NCBI RefSeq assembly: GCF_003605195.1
Contig: NZ_QYOS01000021.1
Span: 124,001 to 188,000 of the forward strand
Reading direction: 5' to 3'
Source of the DNA: Aurantiacibacter odishensis
GTDB lineage: Bacteria > Pseudomonadota > Alphaproteobacteria > Sphingomonadales > Sphingomonadaceae
DNA: 64,000 nucleotides
Part shown: piece after piece, positions 15,938 to 26,064 of the stretch
Layout: each line of letters opens with the position of its first letter
Numbering within the stretch: the stretch's first letter is position 1
Program-made: the position numbers and the translations under genes
Notes under the pieces: generated by a model
The model's input: only the letters and a program-made list of their open reading frames with translations
Told to the model about the DNA's origin: nothing
The model's database searches: none

Positions 15938-17782
15938 ATGCAGAAAATCATCGACAGCTCGCTATCCCGCCGTTCCTTCATCGGGGCGCTGGGCGCTTCC
16001 ACCGCGCTTACCGTGCTGCCCGGCTGCGTCACCGCGCCTGCCGCCACCGGCAGCAATTCTGCGGCAGAGGCGCTGCTGGACGACGTCGCGTGGAACCTGC
16101 TGCGGCACGAGCCCACGCGTGCCACCTCGCTGGGGGTGGATACCGGCGCACATGCTGCGCTGCGCCGCCAGCTTGGCGCGGCGGGGCCTGAGGCACAGGA
16201 TGCCAAGGCCGCTACCCTGCGCGCCGATCTTGCACGGGTTCGCGCCTTCCCGACAGAAGGACTGGACCCCGCCACCCGCACCAGCTTTGAAGTGGTGGAA
16301 AGCGCCTACGCCACCGCGATCGAGGGGATGGAACTTCCCTACGGCGATATTCCCGTCGGCTCCTGGCGTACCGCGCCCTACGCCGTAATCCAGAACGTGG
16401 GCGCCTATATCGACCTGCCTCGCTTCCTCGATTCAGACCATCCGGTCACCAATGAAGGTGATGCCGAGGCCTACATCGCCCGGCTGGAAGAAATGCCCGG
16501 CGTGCTGGCAGGCGAACTGGAGAAGATCAGCGATGCCCGCGCTATGGGGGTCGTGCCGCCAGACTTCCTGCTCGACCGCGCCCTCGACCAGATGGAGCGT
16601 CAGGTGGCGGACGCGCGGCAGGGCGGAGCGCTGGTCGAATCGCTCGTTCGCCGCACCCGAGAGCAAGGCATTGCCGGCAGCTGGGAAGCGCGCGCGACCG
16701 AGATCGTCACCGGGCAGATCGCACCCGCTCTCGAAGCGCAACTGGCTGAATTGCAGCGCGAACGCGCCCTCGCAACCAGCGCGCCGGGAATGGATGCCCA
16801 GCCGCAGGGCGAGGAATGGTATCGCTGGTCGCTCAAGTCCAGCACCACCACGAACATGTCGCCTGCCGAGATTCACCAGCTTGGCCGCGATACCCTGGCC
16901 AGCATCGATGCGGAGATGGACCCGATCCTGCGTTCGCTCGGCTATACCGAAGGCACGCCCGGCCAGCGCATGACCCAGCTCTCGCAGGACGACCGCTTCA
17001 AGTTCGCCGAGGGCGATGCAGGCCGCGCGGAGATCATGACGTTCCTCAACGAACGGATCGACTGGATCCGCGGCCAGATGCCCCGCGCCTTTGCCCGCGT
17101 GGTCGATCCCGAGGTCGAAGTGCGCCGCATCCCGCCGAACGAGGAACTGGGCGCGCCCACGGCCTATGGCGGCGCGCCCGCCGTGGATGGTTCGCGCCCC
17201 GGCACCTTCTGGATCAACCTGCGCGATACGGACCTGCACCGAACCTACGATCTCGTCACCCTCGCCCATCACGAGGCCATTCCCGGCCACGTGTGGGAAG
17301 GCGAATATTCCAACCAGCTGCCGCTGATCCGAGCGATCCTCGCCTTCAACGCCTTCAGCGAAGGCTGGGCGCTTTATGCAGAACAGCTGGCAGACGAGCT
17401 TGGCGCATACGACGACAACCCGGCATGGCGGCTTGGATACCTGCAGGCAGCGGCCTACCGGGCGGTGCGGCTGGTGGTGGACACCGGCCTCCACGCTCAG
17501 GGGTGGCAGCGTCAGCAGGCGATCGACTACTTCCACACCAACACCGGCGTGGGCCTTGCCGAGACCACGAACGAGATCGACCGCTATTGCAGCTGGCCCG
17601 GACAGGCGACCGGCTACATGGTCGGCAAGCTGGAAATCCTGCGCCAGCGCGACCGCGCCCGGGCCGCGATGGGCAGCGGTTACGACCTTCGCACTTTTAA
17701 CCAAGCGGTGGTGGAAGGCGGCAACGCCCCGCTCGACGTGCTGGCCGGAAATATCGACCGCTACATCGGCACGAATGGATAG
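15938..17782 (+). CDS. DUF885 family Tat-type lipoprotein, putative metallopeptidase
   Basis: 614 residues. The N-terminus has a twin-arginine motif SRRSFIGALG and a lipobox ending LPGC, so it is probably a Tat-exported, lipid-anchored protein. The body is DUF885; near residues 444-451 it carries HHEAIPGH, an H-E-x4-H arrangement consistent with a zinc site, followed by FSEGWALYAEQLADELG, where the glutamate would be the third ligand. This pattern links DUF885 to gluzincin carboxypeptidases. The true substrate is unknown. A 6-bp hairpin GGTTGC/GCAACC lies at 15913-15928 just before the start. Confidence 0.82.
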   Translation: MQKIIDSSLSRRSFIGALGASTALTVLPGCVTAPAATGSNSAAEALLDDVAWNLLRHEPTRATSLGVDTGAHAALRRQLGAAGPEAQDAKAATLRADLARVRAFPTEGLDPATRTSFEVVESAYATAIEGMELPYGDIPVGSWRTAPYAVIQNVGAYIDLPRFLDSDHPVTNEGDAEAYIARLEEMPGVLAGELEKISDARAMGVVPPDFLLDRALDQMERQVADARQGGALVESLVRRTREQGIAGSWEARATEIVTGQIAPALEAQLAELQRERALATSAPGMDAQPQGEEWYRWSLKSSTTTNMSPAEIHQLGRDTLASIDAEMDPILRSLGYTEGTPGQRMTQLSQDDRFKFAEGDAGRAEIMTFLNERIDWIRGQMPRAFARVVDPEVEVRRIPPNEELGAPTAYGGAPAVDGSRPGTFWINLRDTDLHRTYDLVTLAHHEAIPGHVWEGEYSNQLPLIRAILAFNAFSEGWALYAEQLADELGAYDDNPAWRLGYLQAAAYRAVRLVVDTGLHAQGWQRQQAIDYFHTNTGVGLAETTNEIDRYCSWPGQATGYMVGKLEILRQRDRARAAMGSGYDLRTFNQAVVEGGNAPLDVLAGNIDRYIGTNG

Positions 17783-17899
17783 AGAACCACCGCGCGTGCT
17801 GAATACCTGCCCTTAACCTGCCTGCACTAAGCCTGCGAGATCAGGCCAGCCGCAGGGTGCGGCTCGTGCGTGTACGGAGATCGTCAGCAGGCGCTGGGC

Positions 17900-18970
17900 A
17901 TGGTTGCGCTCTACATAACCATCGATACCGAATACGAGTTCGGTTTCACACGGCGTCACGGGCCGGGTTCGCGTGCGGAAAACTTCCGCCGGTCGATCCG
18001 GTGTGCCACGCCCGACGGCGACGTGGGCATCTTTCACCAGATGGACGTGTTCGATAGGCACGGACTGAAAGGCGTGTTCTTCGTTGATCCGCTGCCCGCC
18101 CTGCTGTGGGGCACTGGACCGATAGCCGACATCGTGGAGCCGATTGTCGCACGCGGTCACGACGTGCAGCTGCACCTACATACGGAGTGGCTGGAACTGG
18201 CTGGCAAGGCCAACCCGCTGGGGACGCGCACCGGTGCGAACATCAAGGATTTCGCGCGAGACGAACAGGCTGTGCTGCTGGAGCTGGGCATCGACCTGCT
18301 GATGCAGGCAGGCGCGCCGCGTCCGGTGGCCTTTCGCGCGGGCAATTACGGAGCGAATGACGACACTCTGCGAGCGATGGTGCAGGTCGGCCTTTCCCAC
18401 GATACCAGCCACCCGCCCGGCCTGATGGACGGCGAATGCGAGATCGGCCTCGATGAACGGCACCGCCGCCCGCTGCGTCGCCATGGCGTGATCGAGGTGC
18501 CCATTGGCTGCATCGGCGATGCATTGGGCGGACTGCGCCATGCCCAGCTGACAGCGCTATCCTACCGCGAGATCGTGGCAGCCCTGCGCCACGCGCGGGC
18601 CAACGAACTGGGCTGCTTCACCGTCGTTTCCCACAGCTTCGAGCTGCTGTGCCGCCAGCGCACGCGGATCAACCGCATCGTAGAGCGTCGGTTTGAAAAG
18701 GTGTGCGCCCATGTCGCGGCGATGGAAGGCGTTACCACCGCCACCTATGCCGAGCGCCTTCCCAATGTTGCCAAACGCCCCGTCGGTGCACCGGTGCTCG
18801 CCCCTGCCCCGTTACTCAACGGTACGCGCATGGTGGAGCAGGCTGTCGCCAATGCACTCTATGGCCGCGAAACAGCCGCTCATGTGGAAGGCGACGGCGC
18901 GAAAGAGCCTAATGCCGTCGCAAAGGCGGTTCGCTACCTGGAAATAGCCAACCAGGCACGCGTTCGCTGA
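17900..18970 (+). CDS. polysaccharide deacetylase-like protein
   Basis: 356 residues from the ATG at 17900; a GTG at 17870 would add ten residues, and neither has a clear ribosome binding site. The NodB-like fold is suggested by YITIDTEYEFGF (first catalytic Asp), LKGVFFVDPLPALLW, GHDVQLHLHTEW (metal-binding histidines) and FRAGNYGAN. No signal peptide is seen, so the enzyme seems cytoplasmic, unlike secreted peptidoglycan deacetylases; it may act on a precursor of an exported polysaccharide. No glycosyltransferase cluster is adjacent. Confidence 0.72.
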   Translation: MVALYITIDTEYEFGFTRRHGPGSRAENFRRSIRCATPDGDVGIFHQMDVFDRHGLKGVFFVDPLPALLWGTGPIADIVEPIVARGHDVQLHLHTEWLELAGKANPLGTRTGANIKDFARDEQAVLLELGIDLLMQAGAPRPVAFRAGNYGANDDTLRAMVQVGLSHDTSHPPGLMDGECEIGLDERHRRPLRRHGVIEVPIGCIGDALGGLRHAQLTALSYREIVAALRHARANELGCFTVVSHSFELLCRQRTRINRIVERRFEKVCAHVAAMEGVTTATYAERLPNVAKRPVGAPVLAPAPLLNGTRMVEQAVANALYGRETAAHVEGDGAKEPNAVAKAVRYLEIANQARVR

Positions 18971-19110
18971 CAGCGCGGCAATCCCATCTCCGAAAGTTGC
19001 AGGGATATTGAGCGGCCAGGCAGGTTTAAATCCTGCTAACCATGTCCGACAAGCCCGGCTTAACCAGCGCGGTGCACTTTTCCTTCATTCGAGAAAGAAG
19101 GTTTGCCGCC

Positions 19111-19269
19111 ATGATGAACTACGTGGTCGTGGGAGCGACAGGACTGTTGCTCCTGATGCTCGTGCCGGACTCCAAGGTTCGATGGCAGCGCCTTTCCGCA
19201 CGCGGGGGCGCTGCCATGCTCTTCGGCCTCGGCCTGTTCGGCACGGTCTATTCGGTGATGGCGCCCTGA
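19111..19269 (+). CDS. small membrane protein, function unknown
   Basis: 52 residues from the ATG at 19111, which follows GAAAGAAGG. Two hydrophobic segments, YVVVGATGLLLLMLVP and GGAAMLFGLGLFGTVYSV, flank a basic loop (DSKVRWQRLSARG). An upstream ATG at 19042 would add 23 residues but no ribosome binding site precedes it. TTAA-N7-TAAC at 19026-19040 is one base from the CtrA consensus TTAA-N7-TTAA, a weak hint of cell-cycle control. Confidence 0.55.
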   Translation: MMNYVVVGATGLLLLMLVPDSKVRWQRLSARGGAAMLFGLGLFGTVYSVMAP

Positions 19270-19290
19270 CGACGGGCGCCGTCCACCCGC

Positions 19291-19611
19291 CTATCTCTTG
19301 CCGAACAGGTTGCCCGCCATGCCCGCGATATCGTTCAGCGGGTTACCATCGTGGTCCTGGTCGAGGATCTGCATGAACGAGGCGAGCGAGCCTTCGCCGC
19401 CGACATGTTCCATCACCTGCGTGAGAATGTTCGCGTCGATGCCGCTCTTCTGCTGCGCCACCTCCACCGTGTCGCCGCTGGCCTGATGGCCCTCGGTCAG
19501 CGCGGCAATCGCCTTCTCTGCGGTCGCCTGGTCGATGCCCAGCTTATCTGCCATGTTCTTGACAGTGGGGTGGTTGTGCGCTGCGCCCAGGATCTGGTCG
19601 AAAATGCTCAT
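19291..19611 (-). CDS. DUF937/YidB-like small protein
   Basis: 106 residues from the ATG at 19611, preceded by AGGAGG. It begins MSIFDQILGAAHNHPTVKN and contains a helical region with SGIDANILTQVMEHVGG, ending with an acidic DQDHDGNPLNDIAG segment and GNLFGKR. This arrangement of helices and a C-terminal D-x-D-G stretch is typical of DUF937 proteins. The acidic stretch resembles half an EF-hand, but calcium binding is speculation. It lies downstream of pckA on the same strand, after a terminator. Confidence 0.7.
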   Translation of the reverse strand: MSIFDQILGAAHNHPTVKNMADKLGIDQATAEKAIAALTEGHQASGDTVEVAQQKSGIDANILTQVMEHVGGEGSLASFMQILDQDHDGNPLNDIAGMAGNLFGKR

Positions 19612-19666
19612 GGCGAATCCTCCTAATTGTGGTTCCGCCGTCACGTTACGCCGCGCGACTCGCATG

Positions 19667-19704
19667 TAAAAGGCCCCGCACCGGTCTTGCGCCGGGCGGG
19701 GCCT
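19667..19704 (-). terminator. Rho-independent terminator of pckA
   Basis: On the minus strand AGGCCCCGC (19704-19696) pairs with GCGGGGCCT (19679-19671) and is followed by TTTT (19671-19668). It directly follows the pckA stop at 19731. Confidence 0.85.
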
Positions 19705-19730
19705 CTCCTCTCCAGCTCGGAAACTGGTTG

Positions 19731-21341
19731 TCAGGCCGCTTGCGGAGCCGCCTGCCGGACGCCTTCGTCCACGTGCTCGGCAAACTGGCGGAAGTTCTCC
19801 ACGAACAGTTCCACCAGCTTGTGCGCGGTGGCGTCGTATTCGTCCTTGTCGGCCCAGGTGCTGCGCGGATCGAGCACGGTCTGGTCGATACCGGCCTCGT
19901 CCAGCGCGGGCACGTGCACCGGCACATCGAAGCCGAAGTTCGGATCCTTGCGGAATTCCACGTTATCCATCTTGCCGTCGAGTACCGCGTTCAGCAGGCC
20001 GCGAGTGGCCTTGATCGGCATACGGCTGCCGACGCCGTACTTGCCGCCGGTCCAGCCGGTGTTGAACAGCCAGCACTGCACGTCGCCCTTGGCGATACGT
20101 TCCTTCAGCAGGTTGCCGTAGACCGACGGGTGGCGCGGCATGAAGGCAGCGCCGAAGCAGGTGCTGAAGGTGGCTTCCGGCTCGGTCACGCCGATCTCCG
20201 TCCCTGCCACCTTGGCGGTGTAGCCGGAAAGGAAATAGTACATTGCCTGATCTGCCGTAAGGCGCGCGATCGGAGGCAGGACGCCGAAGGCATCGGCCGT
20301 CAGCATGATGACGTTCGACGGTGCCGGACCGAGGTTCTTTTCCGAAGTGTTCGGAATGTACTCGATGGGATAGGCGCCGCGGGTATTCTCCGTCTTGCTG
20401 CCATCCGTGAAGTCCAGCTCGCGCGTGTCCTCGTCCATCGTCACGTTCTCGATGATCGTGCCGAACATCTTGGTCGTCGCGTAGATTTCCGGCTCACCCT
20501 CTGCCGAGAGGTTGATCATCTTGGCGTAGCAGCCGCCTTCGAAGTTGAAGACCGCATCGTCGGACCAGCCGTGCTCGTCATCGCCGATCAGCGTGCGGCT
20601 GGCATCGGCGGAAAGCGTGGTCTTGCCGGTGCCGGAAAGGCCGAAGAAGATCGCCGTCTTGCCATCCGGGCCAATGTTGGCGGAGCAGTGCATGGGCATC
20701 ACGCCCTGTTCCGGCAGCAGGTAGTTCAGAAGGCCGAACACGCCCTTTTTCATCTCGCCCGAGTATTCGGTGTTGCCGATCAGGATCAGCTTTTCCGTCA
20801 GGTTGACCGCAATCACCGTGTCGCTGCGGCAACCGTGGCGTTCGGGATCCGCCTTGAAGCTGGGCAGGTTGATGATGGTGTATTCGGGATCGAAGCTGGC
20901 CAGTTCTTGGGGGGTCGGGCGCACCAGCAGGGTGCGGGCGAACAGGTTATGCCACGCCATCTGCGTGATGACGCGCACGTTCACGCGGTATTCCGGCTGG
21001 CTGCCGCCGAACAGGTCCGCCACGTAAAGCTCGGTCTGATCCTTCGTCGCGGCGAGGAAATCGGCCTTCAGGTTGTCCCAGTGCTCCTGGTCCATCGGCT
21101 GGTTGATCTTTCCCCAGTCGATCGTGCTCTCGGTCGTCGCGTCGCGGACAATGAACTTGTCCTTCACGCTGCGACCAGTGAACTTGCCGGTATCGACCAG
21201 CAGCGCGCCGTGCTGCGTCAGCTGCCCCTCACCCTTGGCGATGGCATGTTCGACGAGGGCAGCGGTGCCCAGGTTCGGGTGAATAGTGGCGGTGGTCGCA
21301 ATGCCCTGGTCGGACAGCGACTTGGAAAGTTCGTATGACAC
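19731..21341 (-). CDS. pckA: phosphoenolpyruvate carboxykinase (ATP)
   Basis: 536 residues, normal length. The ATP-type signature is complete: [13 protein letters not shown] (P-loop), [23 protein letters not shown] (substrate and metal loop), and the early [11 protein letters not shown]. It decarboxylates and phosphorylates oxaloacetate to PEP in gluconeogenesis. It is divergent from chvI with 220 bp between. In rhizobia pckA transcription depends on the ChvI/ExoS system, and the conserved neighbourhood suggests the same here. Confidence 0.95.
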   Translation of the reverse strand: MSYELSKSLSDQGIATTATIHPNLGTAALVEHAIAKGEGQLTQHGALLVDTGKFTGRSVKDKFIVRDATTESTIDWGKINQPMDQEHWDNLKADFLAATKDQTELYVADLFGGSQPEYRVNVRVITQMAWHNLFARTLLVRPTPQELASFDPEYTIINLPSFKADPERHGCRSDTVIAVNLTEKLILIGNTEYSGEMKKGVFGLLNYLLPEQGVMPMHCSANIGPDGKTAIFFGLSGTGKTTLSADASRTLIGDDEHGWSDDAVFNFEGGCYAKMINLSAEGEPEIYATTKMFGTIIENVTMDEDTRELDFTDGSKTENTRGAYPIEYIPNTSEKNLGPAPSNVIMLTADAFGVLPPIARLTADQAMYYFLSGYTAKVAGTEIGVTEPEATFSTCFGAAFMPRHPSVYGNLLKERIAKGDVQCWLFNTGWTGGKYGVGSRMPIKATRGLLNAVLDGKMDNVEFRKDPNFGFDVPVHVPALDEAGIDQTVLDPRSTWADKDEYDATAHKLVELFVENFRQFAEHVDEGVRQAAPQAA

Positions 21342-21427
21342 GTAGGCTCCTCGTTACGGTCAAGATGGCAACGGCGCATTCGTATGCACTCGATTGTGCG
21401 GCCCGCATAAGGTCGAAAGCTGGGCGC

Positions 21428-21539
21428 GTCAATTTACCGGGACCGGTTTGACTTAGTCCGGGATTACTTACCTTTGAGACCATTTTGGCGGGGCTATCGA
21501 GGGCCTGCCAGTTGTCACGTCGCCGGCAAGGGATTACCT
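21428..21539. promoter_or_regulatory. repeat elements in the pckA-chvI intergenic region
   Basis: GTCAA (21428-21432) and TTGAC (21448-21452) form an inverted repeat around CCGGGACCGG. Two copies of GGGATTAC(T/C)T start at 21460 and 21530, exactly 70 bp apart, the second 23 bp before chvI. Either set could be regulator-binding sites for the two divergent genes, for example for ChvI itself; the assignment is inference. Confidence 0.3.
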
Positions 21540-21561
21540 CGCTTGTGGGACAAGGAGAAGC

Positions 21562-22332
21562 ATGACGCAGGCATCCGACAATATCGCCACAGAAGCGCAG
21601 AATTTCGCGGCTGACGGCCAGCGAACAATCGCGCTGGTGGACGACGATCGCAACATCCTGACCACGCTTTCCATCGCCCTCCAGGCCGAAGGTTACGCCA
21701 CCCGCGTCTACTCCGACGGAGAAGCTGCGCTCGCAGCGCTGCAACAAAATCCTCCGGACCTGGCCGTGTTCGACATCAAGATGCCTCGCATGGACGGCAT
21801 GGAATTGCTGCAGAAGCTGCGCGAATCGTCGGACCTGCCGGTGATCTTCCTGACCAGCAAGGATCAGGAGGAGGACGAGGAAGCCGGTCTTGCCATGGGC
21901 GCGGACGATTACATCGCCAAACCGTTCAGCCAGCGCCTCCTGCTGGCCCGCATCCGCACCATACTGCGCCGTGCCGCCCCGTTGCCTGAAGGCCATGAGG
22001 ATACCACACCCGCGCCCAGTGCGCACAGCGAAGTGATCGCGCGCGGCCGCCTGGCGATGGACCCGGCGCGCCACCAGGTCACCTGGGATGGCAAGCCCGT
22101 CAGCCTTACGGTTACGGAGTTCCTCATCCTTGAGGCGCTGGCCGTGCGTCCCGGCGTTATCAAGAGCCGCAACCAATTGATGGATGCAGCCTACCCGGAC
22201 GACGTGTTCGTGGACGACCGCACCGTCGATTCGCACATCAAGCGCCTGCGCCGCAAGTTCCGCGCGGTAGACCCGGAGTTCGGCGCGATCGAAACGCTGT
22301 ACGGCGCGGGCTACAGCTTCTCCGATGGCTGA
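21562..22332 (+). CDS. chvI: response regulator ChvI (OmpR/PhoB family)
   Basis: 256 residues. Receiver domain: acidic pocket VDDD at 26-29, phospho-acceptor D71 in [13 protein letters not shown]120 in YIAKPF. C-terminal winged helix from about 155 with [12 protein letters not shown] and the recognition region [17 protein letters not shown], ending in [10 protein letters not shown]. The N-terminal extension and [14 protein letters not shown] match ChvI of alphaproteobacteria. The gene overlaps chvG by 8 bp. The ChvI/ChvG pair responds to envelope or acid stress and controls carbon and envelope genes. Start preceded by AAGGAGAAG. Confidence 0.9.
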   Translation: MTQASDNIATEAQNFAADGQRTIALVDDDRNILTTLSIALQAEGYATRVYSDGEAALAALQQNPPDLAVFDIKMPRMDGMELLQKLRESSDLPVIFLTSKDQEEDEEAGLAMGADDYIAKPFSQRLLLARIRTILRRAAPLPEGHEDTTPAPSAHSEVIARGRLAMDPARHQVTWDGKPVSLTVTEFLILEALAVRPGVIKSRNQLMDAAYPDDVFVDDRTVDSHIKRLRRKFRAVDPEFGAIETLYGAGYSFSDG

Positions 22333-23893
22333 CGACAGCGGCGACACGGGGTTGCAGGCGAGCCGCCTGGAGCGGCTGGCCTTTCCAGTTGGCCGTTCGC
22401 TCACCGCGCGCATCCTCGCCGTCAACCTGATCCCGCTGCTGGTGCTGGCGGGCAGCCTGTTCTTTCTCGATTCCTATCGTAGGCAGCTGCTCGACGAACG
22501 TTTCAAGCTGGCCCGGATCGAAGCGCAGATCACGGCCGAGGCACTGGCCGGGGCCACGCGCGAGCGGCAGGAGGCACTGCTCAGCCAGATCGGCCGCGAA
22601 CAGCGGATGCGGATGCGGCTCTACGATGCATCGGGCGCGCTGATTGCCGACAGTTTCGAATTGGACGCTCCCAGCTTTACCTTCGACGATCCCGTGGCGG
22701 AGCCATTCCTTGAAGACCTCGCCCGGTGGACGGATAGCGCGGTCAACATCGCCGTCGGTGCACCCTCCCCTCCGCGTTACGTCGAGCCTGAGGATACCGC
22801 CGCCGACAACTGGCCCGAACTCGCCCGCGTGCGCCAGCAGGGCCTGTCGCAGATCGAGCTTCGCCGCGCGCCGGACGGAACCCCGGTGATCAACGCGGCC
22901 GCGCCCGTCGGCGTCAACGGAGCCAGCCTGCTCACCACGCGCAACGCATCGGACATCACGCAGGCCGTGCGCAACGCGCGCAGCAGCCTGATGACGATCA
23001 TCATGCTGGCGCTCGCCGTTTCCATCGTACTCTCGCTCTATCTTGCCAGCACCATCATCCAGCCGCTGCGGCGCCTGGTAATCTCCACCCAGCGCGTGCG
23101 CCTGGGCCGCGACCGCGAAGTGGAAGTGCCCCGTATGGACGAGCGCGCCGACGAGATCGGCCTGCTCGCCCGCGCCGTTTCCGACATGACAGCCACGCTG
23201 CGCCACCGCATCGACGCGGTGGAAACCTTTGCCGCCGATGTCGCGCACGAGATCAAGAACCCACTGGCATCGCTACGCAGCGCGACGGAATCGCTGCCCC
23301 GCGTCAAGGAGCCGAAACTGCACGCTCAGCTGGTGGAAGTGGCCGCCCATGACGTGCGCCGGATCGACCGCCTCGTGACCGAAATTTCAGAGGCCAGCCG
23401 GATCGATGCCGAACTCAGCCGCGCCACTTTCGAACCGGTGGAACTGGGTCAGTTGTTCGCCAACGTGGTCTCCCGCAAGATGGAGCGGAGCGAAAACCGC
23501 GGATGCGTGATCACCATCGACATGGACACCACCCGCGACCTGGTAATGGGCGTGCCGCTGCGTCTGGAGCGGATCGCCGAGAACCTGATCGACAACGCGG
23601 TGTCCTTTTCGCCCGAAGGCGGGCGCATCACTGTCACCATTTCCCGCGCCGGCGGCCGGGTCTCCGCGACGGTCTGCGACGAAGGACCCGGCATTCCCGA
23701 AGCCGAGCGGGAAAAGGTCTTCCGCCGGTTCCACTCGCATCGCCCGGAAGGCGAAGAATATGGCAACCATTCGGGGCTAGGCCTCGCCATCGGCCGTACC
23801 ATTGCCGAAGCGCACGATGGCAGCCTGAGCGTGGCGGATCCCCCGGATTCGCTGGGCGGGGCCTGTCTCGTTCTCGAATTGCCAGCCGCGTAA
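22325..23893 (+). CDS. chvG: sensor histidine kinase ChvG
   Basis: 522 residues. Membrane segments at about 28-48 and 221-245 enclose a periplasmic sensor domain of about 170 residues. A HAMP linker follows, then the H-box [18 protein letters not shown] with H308, and a HATPase domain with [11 protein letters not shown] (N-box), CDEGPGIPE (G1) and HSGLGLAI (G2). Overlap with chvI and identical strand show a two-component operon that continues into hprK. Start: ATG that overlaps the chvI end. Confidence 0.9.
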   Translation: MADDSGDTGLQASRLERLAFPVGRSLTARILAVNLIPLLVLAGSLFFLDSYRRQLLDERFKLARIEAQITAEALAGATRERQEALLSQIGREQRMRMRLYDASGALIADSFELDAPSFTFDDPVAEPFLEDLARWTDSAVNIAVGAPSPPRYVEPEDTAADNWPELARVRQQGLSQIELRRAPDGTPVINAAAPVGVNGASLLTTRNASDITQAVRNARSSLMTIIMLALAVSIVLSLYLASTIIQPLRRLVISTQRVRLGRDREVEVPRMDERADEIGLLARAVSDMTATLRHRIDAVETFAADVAHEIKNPLASLRSATESLPRVKEPKLHAQLVEVAAHDVRRIDRLVTEISEASRIDAELSRATFEPVELGQLFANVVSRKMERSENRGCVITIDMDTTRDLVMGVPLRLERIAENLIDNAVSFSPEGGRITVTISRAGGRVSATVCDEGPGIPEAEREKVFRRFHSHRPEGEEYGNHSGLGLAIGRTIAEAHDGSLSVADPPDSLGGACLVLELPAA

Positions 23894-23903
23894 GAGTTTT
23901 CGA

Positions 23904-24323
23904 ATGAGCGAAGTCCTGCCCAATGTCAGCTGCATTGCCCTGCGCGGGCGCGCCGTCCTGATCAGCGGGCCACCGGGAAGCGGCAAGTCCAGCCTCGCCC
24001 TGGCGCTGATGGACCGGGGCGGCGAACTGGTCGGCGATGACGGCGTGACCCTCTCGCAGGTCGGCGAACTGATCGTCGCGACCCCTCCGCCCAACACCGA
24101 GGGCCTGATCGAGATTCGCAATGTCGGCCTGCTGGAAGTGCCCACCGGCCGTGCACCGGTGGCCATTGTGATCAACCTGACCACCGATGCCGAACGCTTG
24201 CCGCTAGGCCACGGCTACAGGCTCCTGCTGGGTCGCCAGGTCCCGCAGGTCGACCTCTATCCCGGCACGCCATTCCTTGCCCTGCGAGCAGAGGCCGCGC
24301 TGGAAATGCACGGGCTGGACTGA
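23904..24323 (+). CDS. hprK: HPr kinase/phosphorylase, C-terminal-domain-only form
   Basis: 139 residues, less than half the Gram-positive length: only the kinase domain is present, as usual in alphaproteobacteria. Walker A is GPPGSGKSS (22-30), followed by LVGDDGVTL and RNVGLLEVP. It phosphorylates or dephosphorylates a serine on HPr, here Ser49 of the HPr encoded four genes on. It starts 10 bp after chvG, so kinase signalling and PTS-Ntr are encoded together. Confidence 0.88.
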   Translation: MSEVLPNVSCIALRGRAVLISGPPGSGKSSLALALMDRGGELVGDDGVTLSQVGELIVATPPPNTEGLIEIRNVGLLEVPTGRAPVAIVINLTTDAERLPLGHGYRLLLGRQVPQVDLYPGTPFLALRAEAALEMHGLD

Positions 24324-24391
24324 TTGCCATTTCGGGACTGCCCCCAAGTCCCTCTTCACATTTGCCCGGCAAGCGCGCAAACCGCGTCGCT

Positions 24392-25315
24392 ATGGGAGAA
24401 ACGGACCATTCGAACGAGCCCGCACGGCCGCAGAGCCGCATTCTGCTGGTGACTGGCATGCTGGGCGCAGGAAAAACCACCGCGCTGCGCGAACTGGAAG
24501 ACCTCGGCTGGGAATCCATCGACAATTTCCCGATCCGCCTGCTCGACAGGCTGGTGGGCGGCGATGGTAACGATCACCCGCTCGCCATCGGTTTCGATTG
24601 CCGCACGCGCGGCTTCGTTCCGGCCGAGATCATAGAGCAAGTGAAGCGCTGGGTGGAGGACGATGGCCTCGCCATCACCACCCTGTTTCTCGATTGCGCG
24701 GGGCACGAGCTGGAGCGGCGCTTCAACGAAACCCGCCGCCGCCATTTCCTGGCGGGCGACCTGCCCGTATCTTCCGGCATTTCGGCGGAGCGCGAACTGC
24801 TGTCCCCCCTGCGCCGCTGGGCCGACGTGCTGATCGACACGACGGATTTTTCCACCAACGACCTCAGGCAGACGATCCGCGAGCAGTTCAGCCAGACTGC
24901 GCCGCAACAGATGACGGTCACGGTATCCAGCTTCGGATTCGCCCGCGGCAAGCCGCCCACGGCGGACCTGGTGTTCGACATGCGTTATCTCGACAACCCG
25001 CACTGGGAAGAGGCCTTGCGCGAACAGACCGGGCTGGATGCGCCGGTGGGCGAGTTCATCGAACGCAGTGCGGTTTTCGCCTCTACCTTCGACAAGATTC
25101 GCGGCCTGTTGCTGGAACTGCTGCCGCGCTATGCCGAGCAGGGAAAGGCCTACGTCAACATCGCGTTTGGCTGTACCGGCGGGAGACACCGGTCGGTTTA
25201 CACGGCGGAGAAGATGGCGCAGGTCTTGCGCGAAGGCGGCTTTTCGCCCACCGTGCTGCACCGCAACCTGGGATCGCGCGCGGAAGACCTTGTCGAAGGG
25301 ACACAGCAACCGTGA
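24392..25315 (+). CDS. rapZ: RapZ, RNase adapter / nucleotide-binding protein
   Basis: 307 residues from the ATG at 24392; a TTG at 24362 would add ten. Walker A in VTGMLGAGKTTAL, the DNFP-containing ESIDNFP, and the C-terminal half with SFGFARGKPPTADLVFDMRYL, then NIAFGCTGGRHRSVYTAE (a conserved GCTGGxHRSV loop) are diagnostic. In enterobacteria RapZ directs RNase E to the sRNA GlmZ; in alphaproteobacteria its target is not established. It sits between hprK and the EIIA gene, the usual order in this group. Confidence 0.92.
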   Translation: MGETDHSNEPARPQSRILLVTGMLGAGKTTALRELEDLGWESIDNFPIRLLDRLVGGDGNDHPLAIGFDCRTRGFVPAEIIEQVKRWVEDDGLAITTLFLDCAGHELERRFNETRRRHFLAGDLPVSSGISAERELLSPLRRWADVLIDTTDFSTNDLRQTIREQFSQTAPQQMTVTVSSFGFARGKPPTADLVFDMRYLDNPHWEEALREQTGLDAPVGEFIERSAVFASTFDKIRGLLLELLPRYAEQGKAYVNIAFGCTGGRHRSVYTAEKMAQVLREGGFSPTVLHRNLGSRAEDLVEGTQQP

Positions 25316-25370
25316 CCGATCCCCTTGAATGCCTTGCGAAATTTGAGAGCCGGAAAAGCATCGCCCCCCA

Positions 25371-25775
25371 ATGATCGGACTGATTCTCGTTACCCACGGC
25401 CGTCTGGCCGAGGAATTCGTTTCCGCCATGGAGCACGTGGTCGGCCAGCAGGATGCGATCGCCACGATCTGCATCGGCCCCAATGACGACATGGAAGACC
25501 GCCGCCAGGAGATCGCGGATGCCATCGACAGGGTGGACAGCGGCTCCGGCGCGATCATGCTGACAGACCTGTTCGGCGGCACCCCGTCGAACCTTGCCAT
25601 CTCCCTGCTGCAACAGGGCCGCACCGAAGTAATTGCCGGAATCAACCTGCCCATGCTGATCCGCCTCGCGGGCGCGCGCAAGGAAATGAAGCTGGGCGCC
25701 GCTGCCGCCGCCGCGCGCGAAGCGGGCCGCAATTACATCACGCTGGCTTCCGAATTCCTCGGCCAGGATGCCTGA
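25371..25775 (+). CDS. PTS EIIA component, mannose/fructose type
   Basis: 134 residues. MIGLILVTHGRLAEEF carries the phosphorylatable H9, and LTDLFGGTPSNLA is the second family motif. No IIB, IIC or IID sugar-transport subunits are present, so this EIIA is presumably regulatory, part of the nitrogen-type PTS of alphaproteobacteria, where it accepts phosphate from HPr. Its end is 13 bp from the HPr start. Enzyme I is not encoded in the window. Confidence 0.9.
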   Translation: MIGLILVTHGRLAEEFVSAMEHVVGQQDAIATICIGPNDDMEDRRQEIADAIDRVDSGSGAIMLTDLFGGTPSNLAISLLQQGRTEVIAGINLPMLIRLAGARKEMKLGAAAAAAREAGRNYITLASEFLGQDA

Positions 25776-25788
25776 GGAGACGCGCGCA

Positions 25789-26064
25789 ATGAGTGAAGTG
25801 AGTCAGCAGGTCGTCATTCCCAACAAGCGCGGCCTGCACGCACGCGCCAGCGCCAAGTTCGTCGCCGCCGTCACCGAAATGCAGGGCCATCACGTGTTCG
25901 TGGAGAAGGACGGGCAGGAAGCCGCCGGTGGCTCCATCCTCGGCCTGATGATGCTGGGCGCGGCCAAGGGTGACACCGTGAATATCCGCGTTGCCGGAGA
26001 CGATGCCGAGGCGCGGCTGGCGGAGCTTGTCGCGCTGGTCGAAGGCAAGTTCGGCGAAGAGTAA
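25789..26064 (+). CDS. ptsH: HPr phosphocarrier protein
   Basis: 91 residues from the ATG at 25789, which has GAGGAG upstream; an ATG at 25768 is less likely. Both regulatory sites are intact: H17 in KRGLHARASAKF for phosphorelay, and S49 in GGSILGLMMLGA for HprK. It therefore can connect EI-EIIA phosphotransfer with HprK and, by context, ChvG. The stop overlaps the next gene start by one base (TAATG). Confidence 0.92.
   Translation: MSEVSQQVVIPNKRGLHARASAKFVAAVTEMQGHHVFVEKDGQEAAGGSILGLMMLGAAKGDTVNIRVAGDDAEARLAELVALVEGKFGEE

Noticed and set aside
19026-19040. CtrA site before the small membrane protein gene
   Set aside because: The second half-site is TAAC rather than TTAA and no second site is near; kept only as a remark in the gene entry.
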